Numbered from the stretch's first letter, positions 18,281 to 28,338 are shown. The stretch: DNA of 64,000 nt from Terrimonas sp. (GCF_003075435.1 NZ_QCZJ01000023.1:29443-93442), one strand, 5' to 3'. Notes: a model not told the origin generated them from the sequence alone. Numbers and translations: made by a program.

Positions 18281-20653
18281 ATGATAAAGAATTATTTAAA
18301 AACAGCGTGGCGAAACCTGATTAGGAGCAAGTTCTATAGTGGCGTTAACATTGTTGGTCTCGGAATAGGGCTTGCTGTAGGCATAATGATTTTATTATGG
18401 GTGCAGGATGAATTAAGCTATGACAAGTTTCATAAAAATGCTAATGAGATATACAGGATTAACGCGCACATAGGCAAGGGTGCTGATGAACAGGTATGGG
18501 GTAATGTACCTGCACCATTGGCAATGTACTGTAGTCAGTCAATACCCGAAGTAGTGAATGCCCTGAGGATAAAGCCACGGTGGGAAACGATGACCTTTAA
18601 ACTAAACGGCAAGAATATTTCAGAAACCAATAATGCTTTTGTTGACTCTAATTTCTTTTCCTTTTTTGATTTTCAGTTAATAAAAGGAAACAAGGAAAAT
18701 CTCTTTAAAGAGATTAACGCTGTTGTTCTTACCGCTACAACGGCCAATAAATATTTTGGAAAAGATGAGCCTGTTGGCAAAGTATTAACTGCAGATAATG
18801 TTAATTATATTGTTACAGGAGTAATGGCAGACTTTCCTGAAAATTCAAGCATCAGGTATGGCATGCTTTTCCCGATGAGCTTTTATGCCAAACAATTTAC
18901 TAATGATGGTGGCAACGGCGATTGGAAAACAATAGATGAAGACCTGGGTAATTTTCATTATTATGTTTTTATTCAGGCGCGGAAGAAAGCCTCATTATCT
19001 GCAATAGAAAAAAAGATCACTGATACGTATTGGAAACATCGCCCTAACGATAGTCCTGATGGCGCCTTTTATACATTGCAATCTTTGCCTTCTCTGCACC
19101 TTGTTGCTGCAGATGGTAATAACGGGGCCTTGCAAACGGTACGCATATTTCTGATCGTATCCATTCTTATACTGATCATAGCCTGTATTAATTATGTGAA
19201 TTTGTCTACCGCACGTTCATTGCTCAGGTCAAGGGAAGTAAGCATACGGAAAATCATTGGTGCAGAAAGGTTACAGTTATTTTTCCAGTTTATTGCAGAA
19301 TCAGTTTTGCTTTTTGCTATTGCATCAATACTGGCATTTGCTATTATTTATCTTACGCTTCCCCTATATAATGATATTTCGGGCAAGAAAATCGTTTTTT
19401 CGTTCAGCAATCAGCATATATGGCTAACGGTTACAGCAGCTATCGCAGGATCGTTAATACTTGCAAGCATTTACCCGGCGCTTTTATTGTCTTCGTTTAA
19501 ACCGATAGAAATGTTGAAAGGAAAATTTTCGATAGGAGTGGGTAGTGCCGGGTTTAGAAAGATATTGGTAGTTGTGCAGTTTGTGTTTTCTGCTATTCTT
19601 ATTATCAGCACAATTATTATCGCCAAACAGCTAAGATATATGAGAGAAAAGGATATTGGCTATGATAAGGAATATGTTTTTACATTTAATGTTACAGGCG
19701 AAATACATAATCATTACCAGGCTTTTCGAAATGAATTATTGAAGCAGCCAGGCGTTAGAGGTGTGGCATCTTCAAACAGTATTGTGGGCGTTAATGCTAC
19801 TACCGGCGATACGGATTGGGAAGGCAAAGATCCGAACAGAATGTTCCTTATTCATCCTATGGCGATTGATGAAAACCTGATAGGCCTTTTAAAAATGCAA
19901 TTAACAGCAGGAACAAGTTTTACAGGATCAAAAGCAGATTCGGCATATGTTATTCTTAATGAGACGGCGGTTAAAAATACAGGTATTAAAGACCCTGTAG
20001 GTAAACCTTTTACCGTTTGGCAAACAAAGGGTACAATAATAGGTGTAGTAAAAGATTTTAATTATGCTTCATTAAAGCAGTCCATAGAACCGATGGTGTT
20101 TTACTACAGCCCTGCTAACTGGAAGATTTATGTTAAAACAACCGCTAAAGACGCGGCAAAGTCTATAGCTGCAACTGAAAAAATATGGAAGCAATACAGC
20201 GCTGCTTTTCCTTTTAGTTATTCATTTATTGATGAAGAGTTTAATAATATGTATAAATCGGAGCAACGCACCGGAAAATTGTTTACCATTTTTGGCGTAA
20301 TAGCTATTCTTATTTCATGTTTAGGTCTGTTTGGACTTGCGGCATATACTGCCCAGGTAAGAGTAAAAGAGATGGGCATCAGAAAAGTATTGGGCGCATC
20401 TGTATTGAGCATACTGCACCTGATGACAAAAGATTTTTTATTGCTTGTTTTTATTGCATTGGTTATTGCAATACCCGTTTCGTGGGTTGCCACTCACCAA
20501 TGGCTACAAAATTTCGCGTATCGTACTGATGTTGGCTGGTGGGTGTTCTTGTTGTCAGGGTTGTTATTGCTGTTTATTGCTTTGCTAACGGTTACTTTTC
20601 AAACGATAAGAGCGGCGCTGGCTAACCCGGTGAAGAGTTTGAGGACGGAGTGA
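18281..20653 (+). CDS. FtsX/MacB-type ABC transporter permease, copy 8 (group B, mixed features)
   Basis: 790 residues. The second periplasmic domain has both WEGKDPNRM, typical of group A, and GVVKDFNYASLKQSIEP, typical of group B, so the copy may be mosaic. Module 1 coupling motif at T310 is TARSLLRSREVSIRKIIGAE, with S for the usual G. Module 2 motif at about 692 is QVRVKEMGIRKVLGAS. The segment before TM2 is short (GNNGALQTVRIF), without the YVY or W.LYS signatures. Its 3' end matches copies 6 and 10 at the nucleotide level. Confidence 0.95.
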   Translation: MIKNYLKTAWRNLIRSKFYSGVNIVGLGIGLAVGIMILLWVQDELSYDKFHKNANEIYRINAHIGKGADEQVWGNVPAPLAMYCSQSIPEVVNALRIKPRWETMTFKLNGKNISETNNAFVDSNFFSFFDFQLIKGNKENLFKEINAVVLTATTANKYFGKDEPVGKVLTADNVNYIVTGVMADFPENSSIRYGMLFPMSFYAKQFTNDGGNGDWKTIDEDLGNFHYYVFIQARKKASLSAIEKKITDTYWKHRPNDSPDGAFYTLQSLPSLHLVAADGNNGALQTVRIFLIVSILILIIACINYVNLSTARSLLRSREVSIRKIIGAERLQLFFQFIAESVLLFAIASILAFAIIYLTLPLYNDISGKKIVFSFSNQHIWLTVTAAIAGSLILASIYPALLLSSFKPIEMLKGKFSIGVGSAGFRKILVVVQFVFSAILIISTIIIAKQLRYMREKDIGYDKEYVFTFNVTGEIHNHYQAFRNELLKQPGVRGVASSNSIVGVNATTGDTDWEGKDPNRMFLIHPMAIDENLIGLLKMQLTAGTSFTGSKADSAYVILNETAVKNTGIKDPVGKPFTVWQTKGTIIGVVKDFNYASLKQSIEPMVFYYSPANWKIYVKTTAKDAAKSIAATEKIWKQYSAAFPFSYSFIDEEFNNMYKSEQRTGKLFTIFGVIAILISCLGLFGLAAYTAQVRVKEMGIRKVLGASVLSILHLMTKDFLLLVFIALVIAIPVSWVATHQWLQNFAYRTDVGWWVFLLSGLLLLFIALLTVTFQTIRAALANPVKSLRTE

Positions 20654-20665
20654 CCTACCCCCGGT

Positions 20666-20696
20666 CCTCTCCATTCCGAAGGTTTCGGGAGAGAGG
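20666..20696. repeat. CCTCTCC hairpin after copy 8
   Basis: CCTCTCC and GAGAGG arms enclose an inner CCGAA/TTCGG pair, 13 bases after the stop codon, then ggagcctaaac. The inner stem is expanded relative to other members. The spacer then goes straight to ttttattaacgctgatagct. Confidence 0.75.
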
Positions 20697-20717
20697 GGAG
20701 CCTAAACTTTTATTAAC

Positions 20718-20763
20718 GCTGATAGCTGACGGCTGAAAGTTCACAGCCCATAGCTCACAGCTC
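20718..20763 (+). repeat. CTGATAGCT-type decamer array before copy 9
   Basis: Units gctgatag, ctgacgg, ctgaaagt, tcacagccc, atagct, cacagct end about 13 bases before the ATG of copy 9. Confidence 0.85.
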
Positions 20764-20775
20764 AAATCCATAATT

Positions 20776-23145
20776 ATGTTTAGAAATTATTTAAAAACTG
20801 CATGGAGGAATATAACCCGGACTATTGGTTACAGTACCTTAAATGTTGCAGGTCTTGCCATCGGAATGGCAGTTGCATTAATGATCGGACTTTGGGTATA
20901 TGATCAATATTCCTTTGATAGATTTTTACCAGGACATCAATCTGTATATCGTGTACAGCGCAACTATAATAGTAACGGTGATACACTTACTTTTCAAACA
21001 ACATCATTAAAGCTTGCAGAAGCTTTGCATACACAAATTCCTGAAATAGAATATGTGGCTGAAAGTGACTGGACCGGTAATCATGGTTTGATTGCCGGGG
21101 ATAAAAAATTATATGTGAGCGGAGCAATAGCCGGCCCGGATATCTTTAAGATTTTTCAATATTCTTTTATTGAGGGTAATGCTGATAATGCGTTTAAAGA
21201 TCCCTATTCAATTGTGCTCACAGCATCATTGGCAAGATCACTTTTTGGCAATGCAGATGCAATGAATAAAACTGTTCGTTTTGATAATGCAAACGATCTT
21301 AAAATAACCGGTATCATCAATGATGTGCCTGCTAATGCAACTTTCAGTTTTAATTATATAGTGCCAAGCACCTATGTTTATGCTATTAACCCACAAATAA
21401 AGACAGACGGCTTAAGCAGTTTCAGCAATAATAACCGGCAAATATTTGTAAAGCTGAGACCAGGTGTAAATTATGCGCAGGTTGCACCTAAGATCAGGAA
21501 TATTGAGCATACTGAGGAAGGCAATACAAATGCCATGAATTCTTATATCACCCTGCAGCCCATGGAGCGCTGGCATTTGTATTCAAACTATATAAATGGT
21601 AAAGACACTCCGGGTTTTCTTGCTTATGTAAAAATGTTTTCAATCATTGGGCTGCTGGTATTGATTATTGCCTGTATCAACTTTGTCAATCTCACTACTG
21701 CACGTTCAGAAAAAAGAGCAAAAGAAGTTGCTGTCAGAAAAGCGATCGGTTCACAAAAAAGGGATCTTGTTATACAATTTTTAATGGAAGCATTCCTGCT
21801 TACAGCCATTGCTTTTGTTTTCGCAATAGCCATTGCATGGATATCATTGCCTGCTTTTAATACATTAACATCAGGGAACATTGTCATGCCATTCGGAAAT
21901 ATATATTTCTGGGTGATAATGTTGGGGTGTTTACTGTTAACCGCTTTACTCGCAGGCAGCAGACCTGCTTTTTATCTTTCATCATTTAACCCGGTAACAG
22001 TACTAAAAGGAACAATACAGTCAGGCAAATCTTCTTTGTCAAGAAAGGTGTTGGTGATAATACAATTCAGTTGTTCCATAGCTTTAATTGTAAGTACGGT
22101 GATCATTTACCAGCAAATACAATATGCTAAAACAAGACCTACCGGCTTTAACTTAAACAGGTTAATGGCGACTAATATGAACGATGACCTGGATAAGCAT
22201 TTCACTGCTTTAAAAAATGAAGTGCTGCAGAAAGGGATCGTATCTGCAATGACAACAGCAACAAGCCCGGCAACTAATGTTTGGTGGCATTCGGATGTTG
22301 AGCAATGGCCGGGGAAAAATCCCGGTGAAACGGTTGAGATGGGCACTATCATTGTATCTGGAGATTATTTTAAAACAGTGGGAATGGATATGAGCGAAGG
22401 AAGAAATTTCTCCCATGCTAATGATAGTACAAGTGTAATATTTAATGAAGCAGCTATAAAAAGAATGCGTATAAAAAACCCGGTTGGACAAAAGATCAAC
22501 TGGCAGGGGCACCAGCTTACCATTGCCGGGGTTGTGCAGGATGCATTAATGGTATCGCCATTCAGCGCTGCCGAGCCAACTATGTTTTTATGTAATGCGT
22601 TGCCGCAGGGTAATTTATTATACAGGCTTGCCCCCGGTATACAAACACAGGATGCTATTGCCCGGCTTACTGCTATTTTTAACAAGTATGATCCGGCATA
22701 TCCCTACAATTATTCTTTTGCAGATGAGCAATATGCACAAAAATTTAAGCTTGAAATGCTGATAGGTAAATTGGCAGGTTTATTTGCTGTACTCGCTATT
22801 TTCATTTCCTGCCTGGGCTTGTTTGGTCTGGCAGCATACGTTGCTGAACAACGTACCAAAGAAATTGGTATCCGCAAAGTATTAGGCGCATCTATACAAC
22901 AGCTATGGCTATTATTATCAAAAGATTTTATTGTATTGGTTTTAATAAGTTGTTTGATAGCAGCACCCATATCGTTTTACTTTTTGCATAACTGGTTGCA
23001 GCATTATGATTATCGCATCAATATTGGCGCAGGCGTTTTTGTAGCGGGTGGGCTTATGTCTTTAATTATAACAATGCTTACTGTTAGCTTCCAGGCTATA
23101 AAAGCGGCAATAGCTAACCCGGTAAAGAGCCTAAGAACGGAGTAA
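20776..23145 (+). CDS. FtsX/MacB-type ABC transporter permease, copy 9 (group A)
   Basis: 789 residues. Group A by WHLYSNYINGKDTPG before TM2, by SPATNVWW and by MVSPFSAAEP. Module 1 coupling motif at T308 is TARSEKRAKEVAVRKAIGSQ; module 2 at about 691 is [16 protein letters not shown]. In the otherwise conserved GSYPA site at the end of TM4 the tyrosine is an arginine (AGSRPAFYLSSFNP), a charged change at a membrane boundary not seen in the other copies. Confidence 0.95.
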   Translation: MFRNYLKTAWRNITRTIGYSTLNVAGLAIGMAVALMIGLWVYDQYSFDRFLPGHQSVYRVQRNYNSNGDTLTFQTTSLKLAEALHTQIPEIEYVAESDWTGNHGLIAGDKKLYVSGAIAGPDIFKIFQYSFIEGNADNAFKDPYSIVLTASLARSLFGNADAMNKTVRFDNANDLKITGIINDVPANATFSFNYIVPSTYVYAINPQIKTDGLSSFSNNNRQIFVKLRPGVNYAQVAPKIRNIEHTEEGNTNAMNSYITLQPMERWHLYSNYINGKDTPGFLAYVKMFSIIGLLVLIIACINFVNLTTARSEKRAKEVAVRKAIGSQKRDLVIQFLMEAFLLTAIAFVFAIAIAWISLPAFNTLTSGNIVMPFGNIYFWVIMLGCLLLTALLAGSRPAFYLSSFNPVTVLKGTIQSGKSSLSRKVLVIIQFSCSIALIVSTVIIYQQIQYAKTRPTGFNLNRLMATNMNDDLDKHFTALKNEVLQKGIVSAMTTATSPATNVWWHSDVEQWPGKNPGETVEMGTIIVSGDYFKTVGMDMSEGRNFSHANDSTSVIFNEAAIKRMRIKNPVGQKINWQGHQLTIAGVVQDALMVSPFSAAEPTMFLCNALPQGNLLYRLAPGIQTQDAIARLTAIFNKYDPAYPYNYSFADEQYAQKFKLEMLIGKLAGLFAVLAIFISCLGLFGLAAYVAEQRTKEIGIRKVLGASIQQLWLLLSKDFIVLVLISCLIAAPISFYFLHNWLQHYDYRINIGAGVFVAGGLMSLIITMLTVSFQAIKAAIANPVKSLRTE

Positions 23146-23157
23146 CCTCACCCCCGG

Positions 23158-23182
23158 CCCCTCTCCACGGAGTGGAGAGGGG
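23158..23182. repeat. CCCCTCTCCAC hairpin after copy 9
   Basis: Perfect 11-bp inverted repeat (23158-23168 with 23172-23182), loop GGA, 12 bases after the stop codon, followed by agcctaaactcaaagcagttgtg. Confidence 0.9.
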
Positions 23183-23284
23183 AGCCTAAACTCAAAGCAG
23201 TTGTGAAAATTTTAAGAGCGGGCGCTTAGGGAGGCGTGATAAGAAGTAATTGTTAAGAAAGCAAAAAGGTAAAAGATAACTGAT

Positions 23285-23317
23285 TGCTGACGGCTGATAG
23301 CTGAAACCTGATAGCTA
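23285..23317 (+). repeat. CTGATAGCT-type decamer array before copy 10
   Basis: Units gctgacgg, ctgatag, ctgaaacc, tgatagct followed by aaatcaaatctcaa and ATG. Nearly identical to the leader of copy 6. Confidence 0.85.
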
Positions 23318-23330
23318 AATCAAATCTCAA

Positions 23331-25784
23331 ATGATAAAGAATTATTTCAAAACCGCATTCAGAAGTTTAACCCGCAACAGGAGTTATACTATTATCAATA
23401 TAGCAGGATTGGCTATTGGTATTGTTGTTTGTATGATGATCTTTATCATTATACAGTTTCAAACAAGCTTCGATAATTTTCATACAAAAAAAGATCGCAT
23501 CTACCGGGTGATAACGGAATCCCGCCATGCAGATGGAGGAAACATTTCTTATCAAAAAAATGTTCCTTTCCCAATGCCTGAAGGACTGAAAACTGCTTTT
23601 CCGCAACTTGAACAGGTAGCACCTGTGTATGCAAGTCATAATGATGAGTTACAGGTGCTTGATGATAACGGAACACCTGTAAAAAATTTTAAAGAGCAGC
23701 GTGGGGTATTTTATACTTCACCTTCTTTTTTCAGAATGTTTGACTTCCCACTACTATCAGGGTCATACGAATCATTAAAAGATCCTGATAATGTGTTGCT
23801 CACTAAAGAGATTGCAGAAACTTATTTCGGCGACTGGAAAACTGCGATGGGCAAGACCATTAAAATTGCGGGATATTACAGCATGGGTGCAGGCCTGTTC
23901 CAGTTTCCGGCAACAGCCTTGAAAGTCTCGGGTATTCTTGCAACCATACCGGCAAATACTGACTTTCAGCTAAAATTAGTAATCGCTTGGGGAACAGATT
24001 TTACCGGCGATAAAAAATACGGGTTCCAGCAACCCGGATGGAATGGAACAGCGCCTGACTTTGGATGCTATATCATGTTGCCACCAAATATTCCTGTTGG
24101 CAATTTCAATCAGCAACTAAGTGCTTATGCACAAAAGGTACAACCCGACGGTAATAAGGATAAATATATTATACAATCCGTAAGTGCGGTACATTATGAT
24201 GCCGTAGCAGGAAATTACAGCAACAAAACAATCAGTCATGAACTCATTAATGTGTTATGGCTGATCGCGTCATTCATACTCCTGGTAGCCTGTGTAAATT
24301 TTATCAATCTTTCTACAGCACAGGCTGTTAACCGGGCAAAGGAAGTTGGCGTTAGAAAAGTTTTGGGAAGTAATAAATTTCAATTACGGATACAATTTTT
24401 AGCAGAAACGTTTTTGATTGTTGCCATTGCTATAATGCTTGCAGCAGGTATTGCAGTTCTTACCGTGCCGTATGTAAATCAATTGCTGGAGCTTTCTCTT
24501 TCTTTTAACTTGCTGACTAACCCGGCAATTATTTTATTTCTTCTAATTGTAACCGTTATTGTAACTGCACTCGCCGGCGCTTATCCTTCTGTTGTTTTAT
24601 CGCGTTTCAATCCAGTTAATGCGTTAAAGAGCAAGATAAATACCGCAAAAGGAATTTCATTAAGAAGAGGGTTGGTCGTTTTTCAATTTATTATTGCGCA
24701 GGCGCTCATCATCGGAACTTTTATAATTGTTCAGCAAATGAATTTTTTTATGAATCAGCCGCTGGGCTTTGATAAAGATGTTATTATAAATGTTCCTTTC
24801 CGCCCGGATAATACCGGCGGAAACCTGACTGATTATTTAAAACAACAGTTATTGTTAAATGGTATGGAGGCAGTAAGCTTTAGTTCCAATACCCCGATAG
24901 AAGACGATAATAATATATTTACTGCATTCAGGTTTAACGGTGCATTAAAAGAAGCCGGTTTCCAGGCTATTACCAAATTCGCCGATAATGACTATGTGTC
25001 CACTTACAAATTACAACTCGTGGCTGGAAGAAATCTGAAACCTTCCGGGCCTACAACAGAATTTTTAGTGAATGAAACCTTCGTGAAGAGTTTAGGACTT
25101 AAAAAACCGGAAGATATATTGAACAAGGAAATAAGTATAATGGATGGTTTAATAAAATGTCCTGTTGTTGGTGTATTGAAAGATTTTAACGACAGGTCTT
25201 TGCGCCAGGAACTGGCGCCCCTGCTCATTGCCACAAATGCTACCATGTATCGCCAGGCTTCCATAAAGCTTTCAACAGCTAATATTGCAGGTTCAATGCA
25301 ATCTGTTAAGAAGATGTGGGAGAAAACATTTCCAGATTATGCCTACGAGTACAGGTTTCTTGATGATAAGATAGAAAGTTTTTACAAACAGGAAAACCAG
25401 TTGGCACAATTGTATAAAATATTTTCAGCCATTGCTATATTGCTTAGCTGTCTCGGGCTGTATGGGTTAGCCTCATTTATGGCAGTGCAGAGAATAAAAG
25501 AAGTAGGCATACGCAAGGTGCTTGGCGCTACAGCTTCAAATATTGTTTATCTTTTTTCAAAGGAGTTTATCATACTTATTGCAATTGCGTTTATAATTGC
25601 ATCGCCGGTCACATGGTATTTTATGCATCGATGGTTACAGGATTACGTTTATCGCATTAATATCAGTTGGTTGTTATTTATGGCAGGCGGGTTTATTGCA
25701 ATAATAATCGCTCTTGCAACAATAAGTGTGCACGCTATAAAAGCAGCTGTTGCTAACCCGGTGAAGAGTTTGAGGACGGAGTGA
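23331..25784 (+). CDS. FtsX/MacB-type ABC transporter permease, copy 10 (group C)
   Basis: 817 residues, the longest in the array. Extra length lies in the first periplasmic domain, with an insertion near residues 180-205 (YYSMGAGLFQFPA) before the IPANTDF motif. Group C by TAQAVNRAKEVGVRKVLGSN at T329, by LRRGLVVFQFIIAQALIIGT at TM5, and by PSGPTTEFLVNET. Module 2 motif at about 719 is VQRIKEVGIRKVLGAT. Its last 33 bases (25752-25784) are identical to those of copies 6 and 8, which are group B. Confidence 0.95.
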   Translation: MIKNYFKTAFRSLTRNRSYTIINIAGLAIGIVVCMMIFIIIQFQTSFDNFHTKKDRIYRVITESRHADGGNISYQKNVPFPMPEGLKTAFPQLEQVAPVYASHNDELQVLDDNGTPVKNFKEQRGVFYTSPSFFRMFDFPLLSGSYESLKDPDNVLLTKEIAETYFGDWKTAMGKTIKIAGYYSMGAGLFQFPATALKVSGILATIPANTDFQLKLVIAWGTDFTGDKKYGFQQPGWNGTAPDFGCYIMLPPNIPVGNFNQQLSAYAQKVQPDGNKDKYIIQSVSAVHYDAVAGNYSNKTISHELINVLWLIASFILLVACVNFINLSTAQAVNRAKEVGVRKVLGSNKFQLRIQFLAETFLIVAIAIMLAAGIAVLTVPYVNQLLELSLSFNLLTNPAIILFLLIVTVIVTALAGAYPSVVLSRFNPVNALKSKINTAKGISLRRGLVVFQFIIAQALIIGTFIIVQQMNFFMNQPLGFDKDVIINVPFRPDNTGGNLTDYLKQQLLLNGMEAVSFSSNTPIEDDNNIFTAFRFNGALKEAGFQAITKFADNDYVSTYKLQLVAGRNLKPSGPTTEFLVNETFVKSLGLKKPEDILNKEISIMDGLIKCPVVGVLKDFNDRSLRQELAPLLIATNATMYRQASIKLSTANIAGSMQSVKKMWEKTFPDYAYEYRFLDDKIESFYKQENQLAQLYKIFSAIAILLSCLGLYGLASFMAVQRIKEVGIRKVLGATASNIVYLFSKEFIILIAIAFIIASPVTWYFMHRWLQDYVYRINISWLLFMAGGFIAIIIALATISVHAIKAAVANPVKSLRTE

Positions 25785-25800
25785 CCTCACCCCTGCTCCT

Positions 25801-25821
25801 CCTCTCCACGGAGTGGAGAGG
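25801..25821. repeat. CCTCTCCAC hairpin after copy 10
   Basis: Perfect 9-bp arms (25801-25809 with 25813-25821), loop GGA, followed by ggtgcttaaattcaaggcagttagg. Confidence 0.85.
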
Positions 25822-25890
25822 GGTGCTTAAATTCAAGGCAGTTAGGAAAATGGTAAGAGATAAGAAGGTTTCAGGTTTCTGGTTACAGGT

Positions 25891-25934
25891 ACACAAACCA
25901 TAAACTACAAACCACAAACCATAAACAATAAACC
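25891..25934 (+). repeat. ACAAACCATAAAC oligomer repeat before copy 11
   Basis: About four degenerate units (acaaaccataaact, acaaacc, acaaaccataaac, aataaacc). This type of repeat is seen only here in the window. It is followed by two TCAAAT words (ctcaaatttcaaatatcaa) that touch the ATG of copy 11. Confidence 0.7.
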
Positions 25935-25959
25935 AAAAATCTCAAATTTCAAATATCAA

Positions 25960-28338
25960 ATGCTCAAAAACTATTTTAAAACAGCATGGCGCAATCTGAT
26001 GAAAAAGAAAGTTTTTTCTTTCATCAATATTTTAGGGCTTACAGTAGGTATAACTGTGTGCATGATGATTTTCCTGTTCATTATGAATGAATTCAGCTTT
26101 GATAATTTTCATAAAGACGGGACGCAGATATACCGCGTGATGCGGGGATTTAAAAGAGAAGGGAAATTATCAGACGTGGCTTACCTGTCAGGTCCGTATG
26201 CTCCGGCTTTACTGAATGATTTTAATGGACAGATACAAAAGGCTGTTCGTGTTAATGAAAATGACAACCTCGTTACAATCGGGGAGCGTTCTTTTCATCA
26301 AAAAAAAGTATTGAATACAGACAATAACTTTTTCACTTTCTTTTCATTTCCACTGATTAAAGGCGATCCATCTACCGTTTTAAAAAATCCAAACAGTGTT
26401 GTATTAACTGAAACTACGGCAGAAAAATATTTTGGAGATGCTGAGCATGCTATGAATAAGGTAATTACAATTGATAAAACAATTCAGTTAAAAGTTACCG
26501 GTATTGCTAAAGATGCTCCTTCTAACTCCCATCTTAATTTTGAAATGGTTATGCCGCTTGAAAATTATAAAGATAGGAGCTGGATGACAACATGGATCAA
26601 TAATGCTTTGTATACCTATGTTTTACTTGCGCCCGGTGCTTCAGAAGCCGACATAGAAAAGCAGATGCCGGCTTTTATGGAAAAGTATATGGGTGCAGAC
26701 ATGAAAAAGTATGGCTTTAATTTTAACCTGTCGCTTACGCCGCTGAAAGATGTATATTTTGACAAGGATAGTTTTGATGGTATAAGACATGGTGATAAAA
26801 CAGTGGTATATATATTCCTGTCTGTGGCATTGCTGATCCTGCTGGTGGCATGCATCAACTTTATGAATTTATCAACAGTAAGAGCTGCCGAACGATCAAA
26901 AGAAGTTGGTTTGCGTAAAGTGTTAGGTGCGCTGCGTTATAATCTTGTCTGGCAGTTTATTGGTGAGTCTGTATTGCTTACAACCATTTCCTGCATCTTA
27001 TCGGTAGCATTGCTGTTGTTGATTATGCCGGTATATAACCAGTTGCTTGGCTATTCACTGACCATTTCGTGGAATACTTACCAGGTGTATGCTTTTTTAC
27101 TGGGCATAATTGTAGTGGCCGGAGTGCTTGCAGGTTGTTATCCTGCCTTTGTGCTTTCTGCATTCACTCCTATACAGGCGCTTAAAGGGAAATTCAGGTT
27201 TGGAAAAGAAGGCGTTTCATTCAGGCATGCTTTGGTTGTTTTGCAATTTGGTATTTCTGTATTCCTGATTTTTGGTACGCTTATTATTACGAAGCAAATG
27301 AATTATATAAAGAACAAACAGTTGGGCTATAATAAAGAGCAGACATTGATTGTGCGTATAGATAATGAGGATATTTATAAAAATATGGATGTATTCAAAA
27401 AGGGGCTTTTGAATACAAGTGGTATAGCGTCAGTGTCATTAATGTCTGGTGAACCTGGTGGTTTTTTTGATGGATATACTTTTGATGTAGAAGGGCATAG
27501 TGAAAGATGGAATGCAAACACTGAGTTTTCAGATTTTGACTTTGTAAAAACATTAGGATTGAAAATTATTGCCGGCAGGGATTTTTCTGCACAGTTTCCA
27601 ACAGATACTACAAGCGCGGTATTGATCAATAAAACTGCTGCAACAAAGTTAGGCTGGAGCCCGTCTGAGGCGATAGGGAAATGGATAAAGAATACGGTAA
27701 GGGATGATGAAAAGCGAAGGATTATAGGTGTAGTGGATGATTTTAATTTTAAATCGCTTAAACAAAATATTGACGCGCTTGTTATTTCGCCGGCTATGGA
27801 CAGGCGGGTTATATTAGTGCGGTTAGCGCCCGGAGATATTCAATCAAAAATAGCCTCAGTTAAAAATGAATATATCAACACAGTTACCGGTTATCCTTTT
27901 GAATATTCATTTCTTGATGAGCAGTTTAATGAAATGTACAGGAAAGATATTATGCAACAAAGAATATTGACCATCTTTGCTGTGCTTGCCATTTTTGTGG
28001 CATGCCTTGGTTTGTTTGGGCTTGCTTCGTTTACTGCTACCAGGCGCATGAAAGAAATTGGCGTTCGAAAAGTATTAGGCGCATCAGTAAACGGCATAAC
28101 TATTTTACTGGCAAAAGATTTACTGAAGCCTGTATTAATAGCTACTATAATTACGCTGCCGGCGTGTTACTATGTTATGAATAAATGGCTGCAAAATTTT
28201 TCATATAAAATACCGCTCAGCTGGTGGATTTTTGCTTTAGCGGCATTGCTTACACTTTTAATTGCTTTGGTAACAGTATGCATAGAAACAATGAAAGCCG
28301 CGATTGCTAACCCGGTAAAAAGCCTTAGAACAGAATAA
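25960..28338 (+). CDS. FtsX/MacB-type ABC transporter permease, copy 11 (group B)
   Basis: 792 residues. Placed in group B by VVYIFLSVALLILLVACINF at TM2 and GVVDDFNFKSLKQNI. Module 1 coupling motif at T306 is TVRAAERSKEVGLRKVLGAL; module 2 at about 694 is [16 protein letters not shown]. The second periplasmic domain uses TDTTSAVLINKTA instead of NET. TM4 end is AGCYPAFVLSAFTP, with a cysteine. No hairpin or decamer array follows; the next spacer is the first of the two with enhancer-like palindromes. Confidence 0.95.
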   Translation: MLKNYFKTAWRNLMKKKVFSFINILGLTVGITVCMMIFLFIMNEFSFDNFHKDGTQIYRVMRGFKREGKLSDVAYLSGPYAPALLNDFNGQIQKAVRVNENDNLVTIGERSFHQKKVLNTDNNFFTFFSFPLIKGDPSTVLKNPNSVVLTETTAEKYFGDAEHAMNKVITIDKTIQLKVTGIAKDAPSNSHLNFEMVMPLENYKDRSWMTTWINNALYTYVLLAPGASEADIEKQMPAFMEKYMGADMKKYGFNFNLSLTPLKDVYFDKDSFDGIRHGDKTVVYIFLSVALLILLVACINFMNLSTVRAAERSKEVGLRKVLGALRYNLVWQFIGESVLLTTISCILSVALLLLIMPVYNQLLGYSLTISWNTYQVYAFLLGIIVVAGVLAGCYPAFVLSAFTPIQALKGKFRFGKEGVSFRHALVVLQFGISVFLIFGTLIITKQMNYIKNKQLGYNKEQTLIVRIDNEDIYKNMDVFKKGLLNTSGIASVSLMSGEPGGFFDGYTFDVEGHSERWNANTEFSDFDFVKTLGLKIIAGRDFSAQFPTDTTSAVLINKTAATKLGWSPSEAIGKWIKNTVRDDEKRRIIGVVDDFNFKSLKQNIDALVISPAMDRRVILVRLAPGDIQSKIASVKNEYINTVTGYPFEYSFLDEQFNEMYRKDIMQQRILTIFAVLAIFVACLGLFGLASFTATRRMKEIGVRKVLGASVNGITILLAKDLLKPVLIATIITLPACYYVMNKWLQNFSYKIPLSWWIFALAALLTLLIALVTVCIETMKAAIANPVKSLRTE

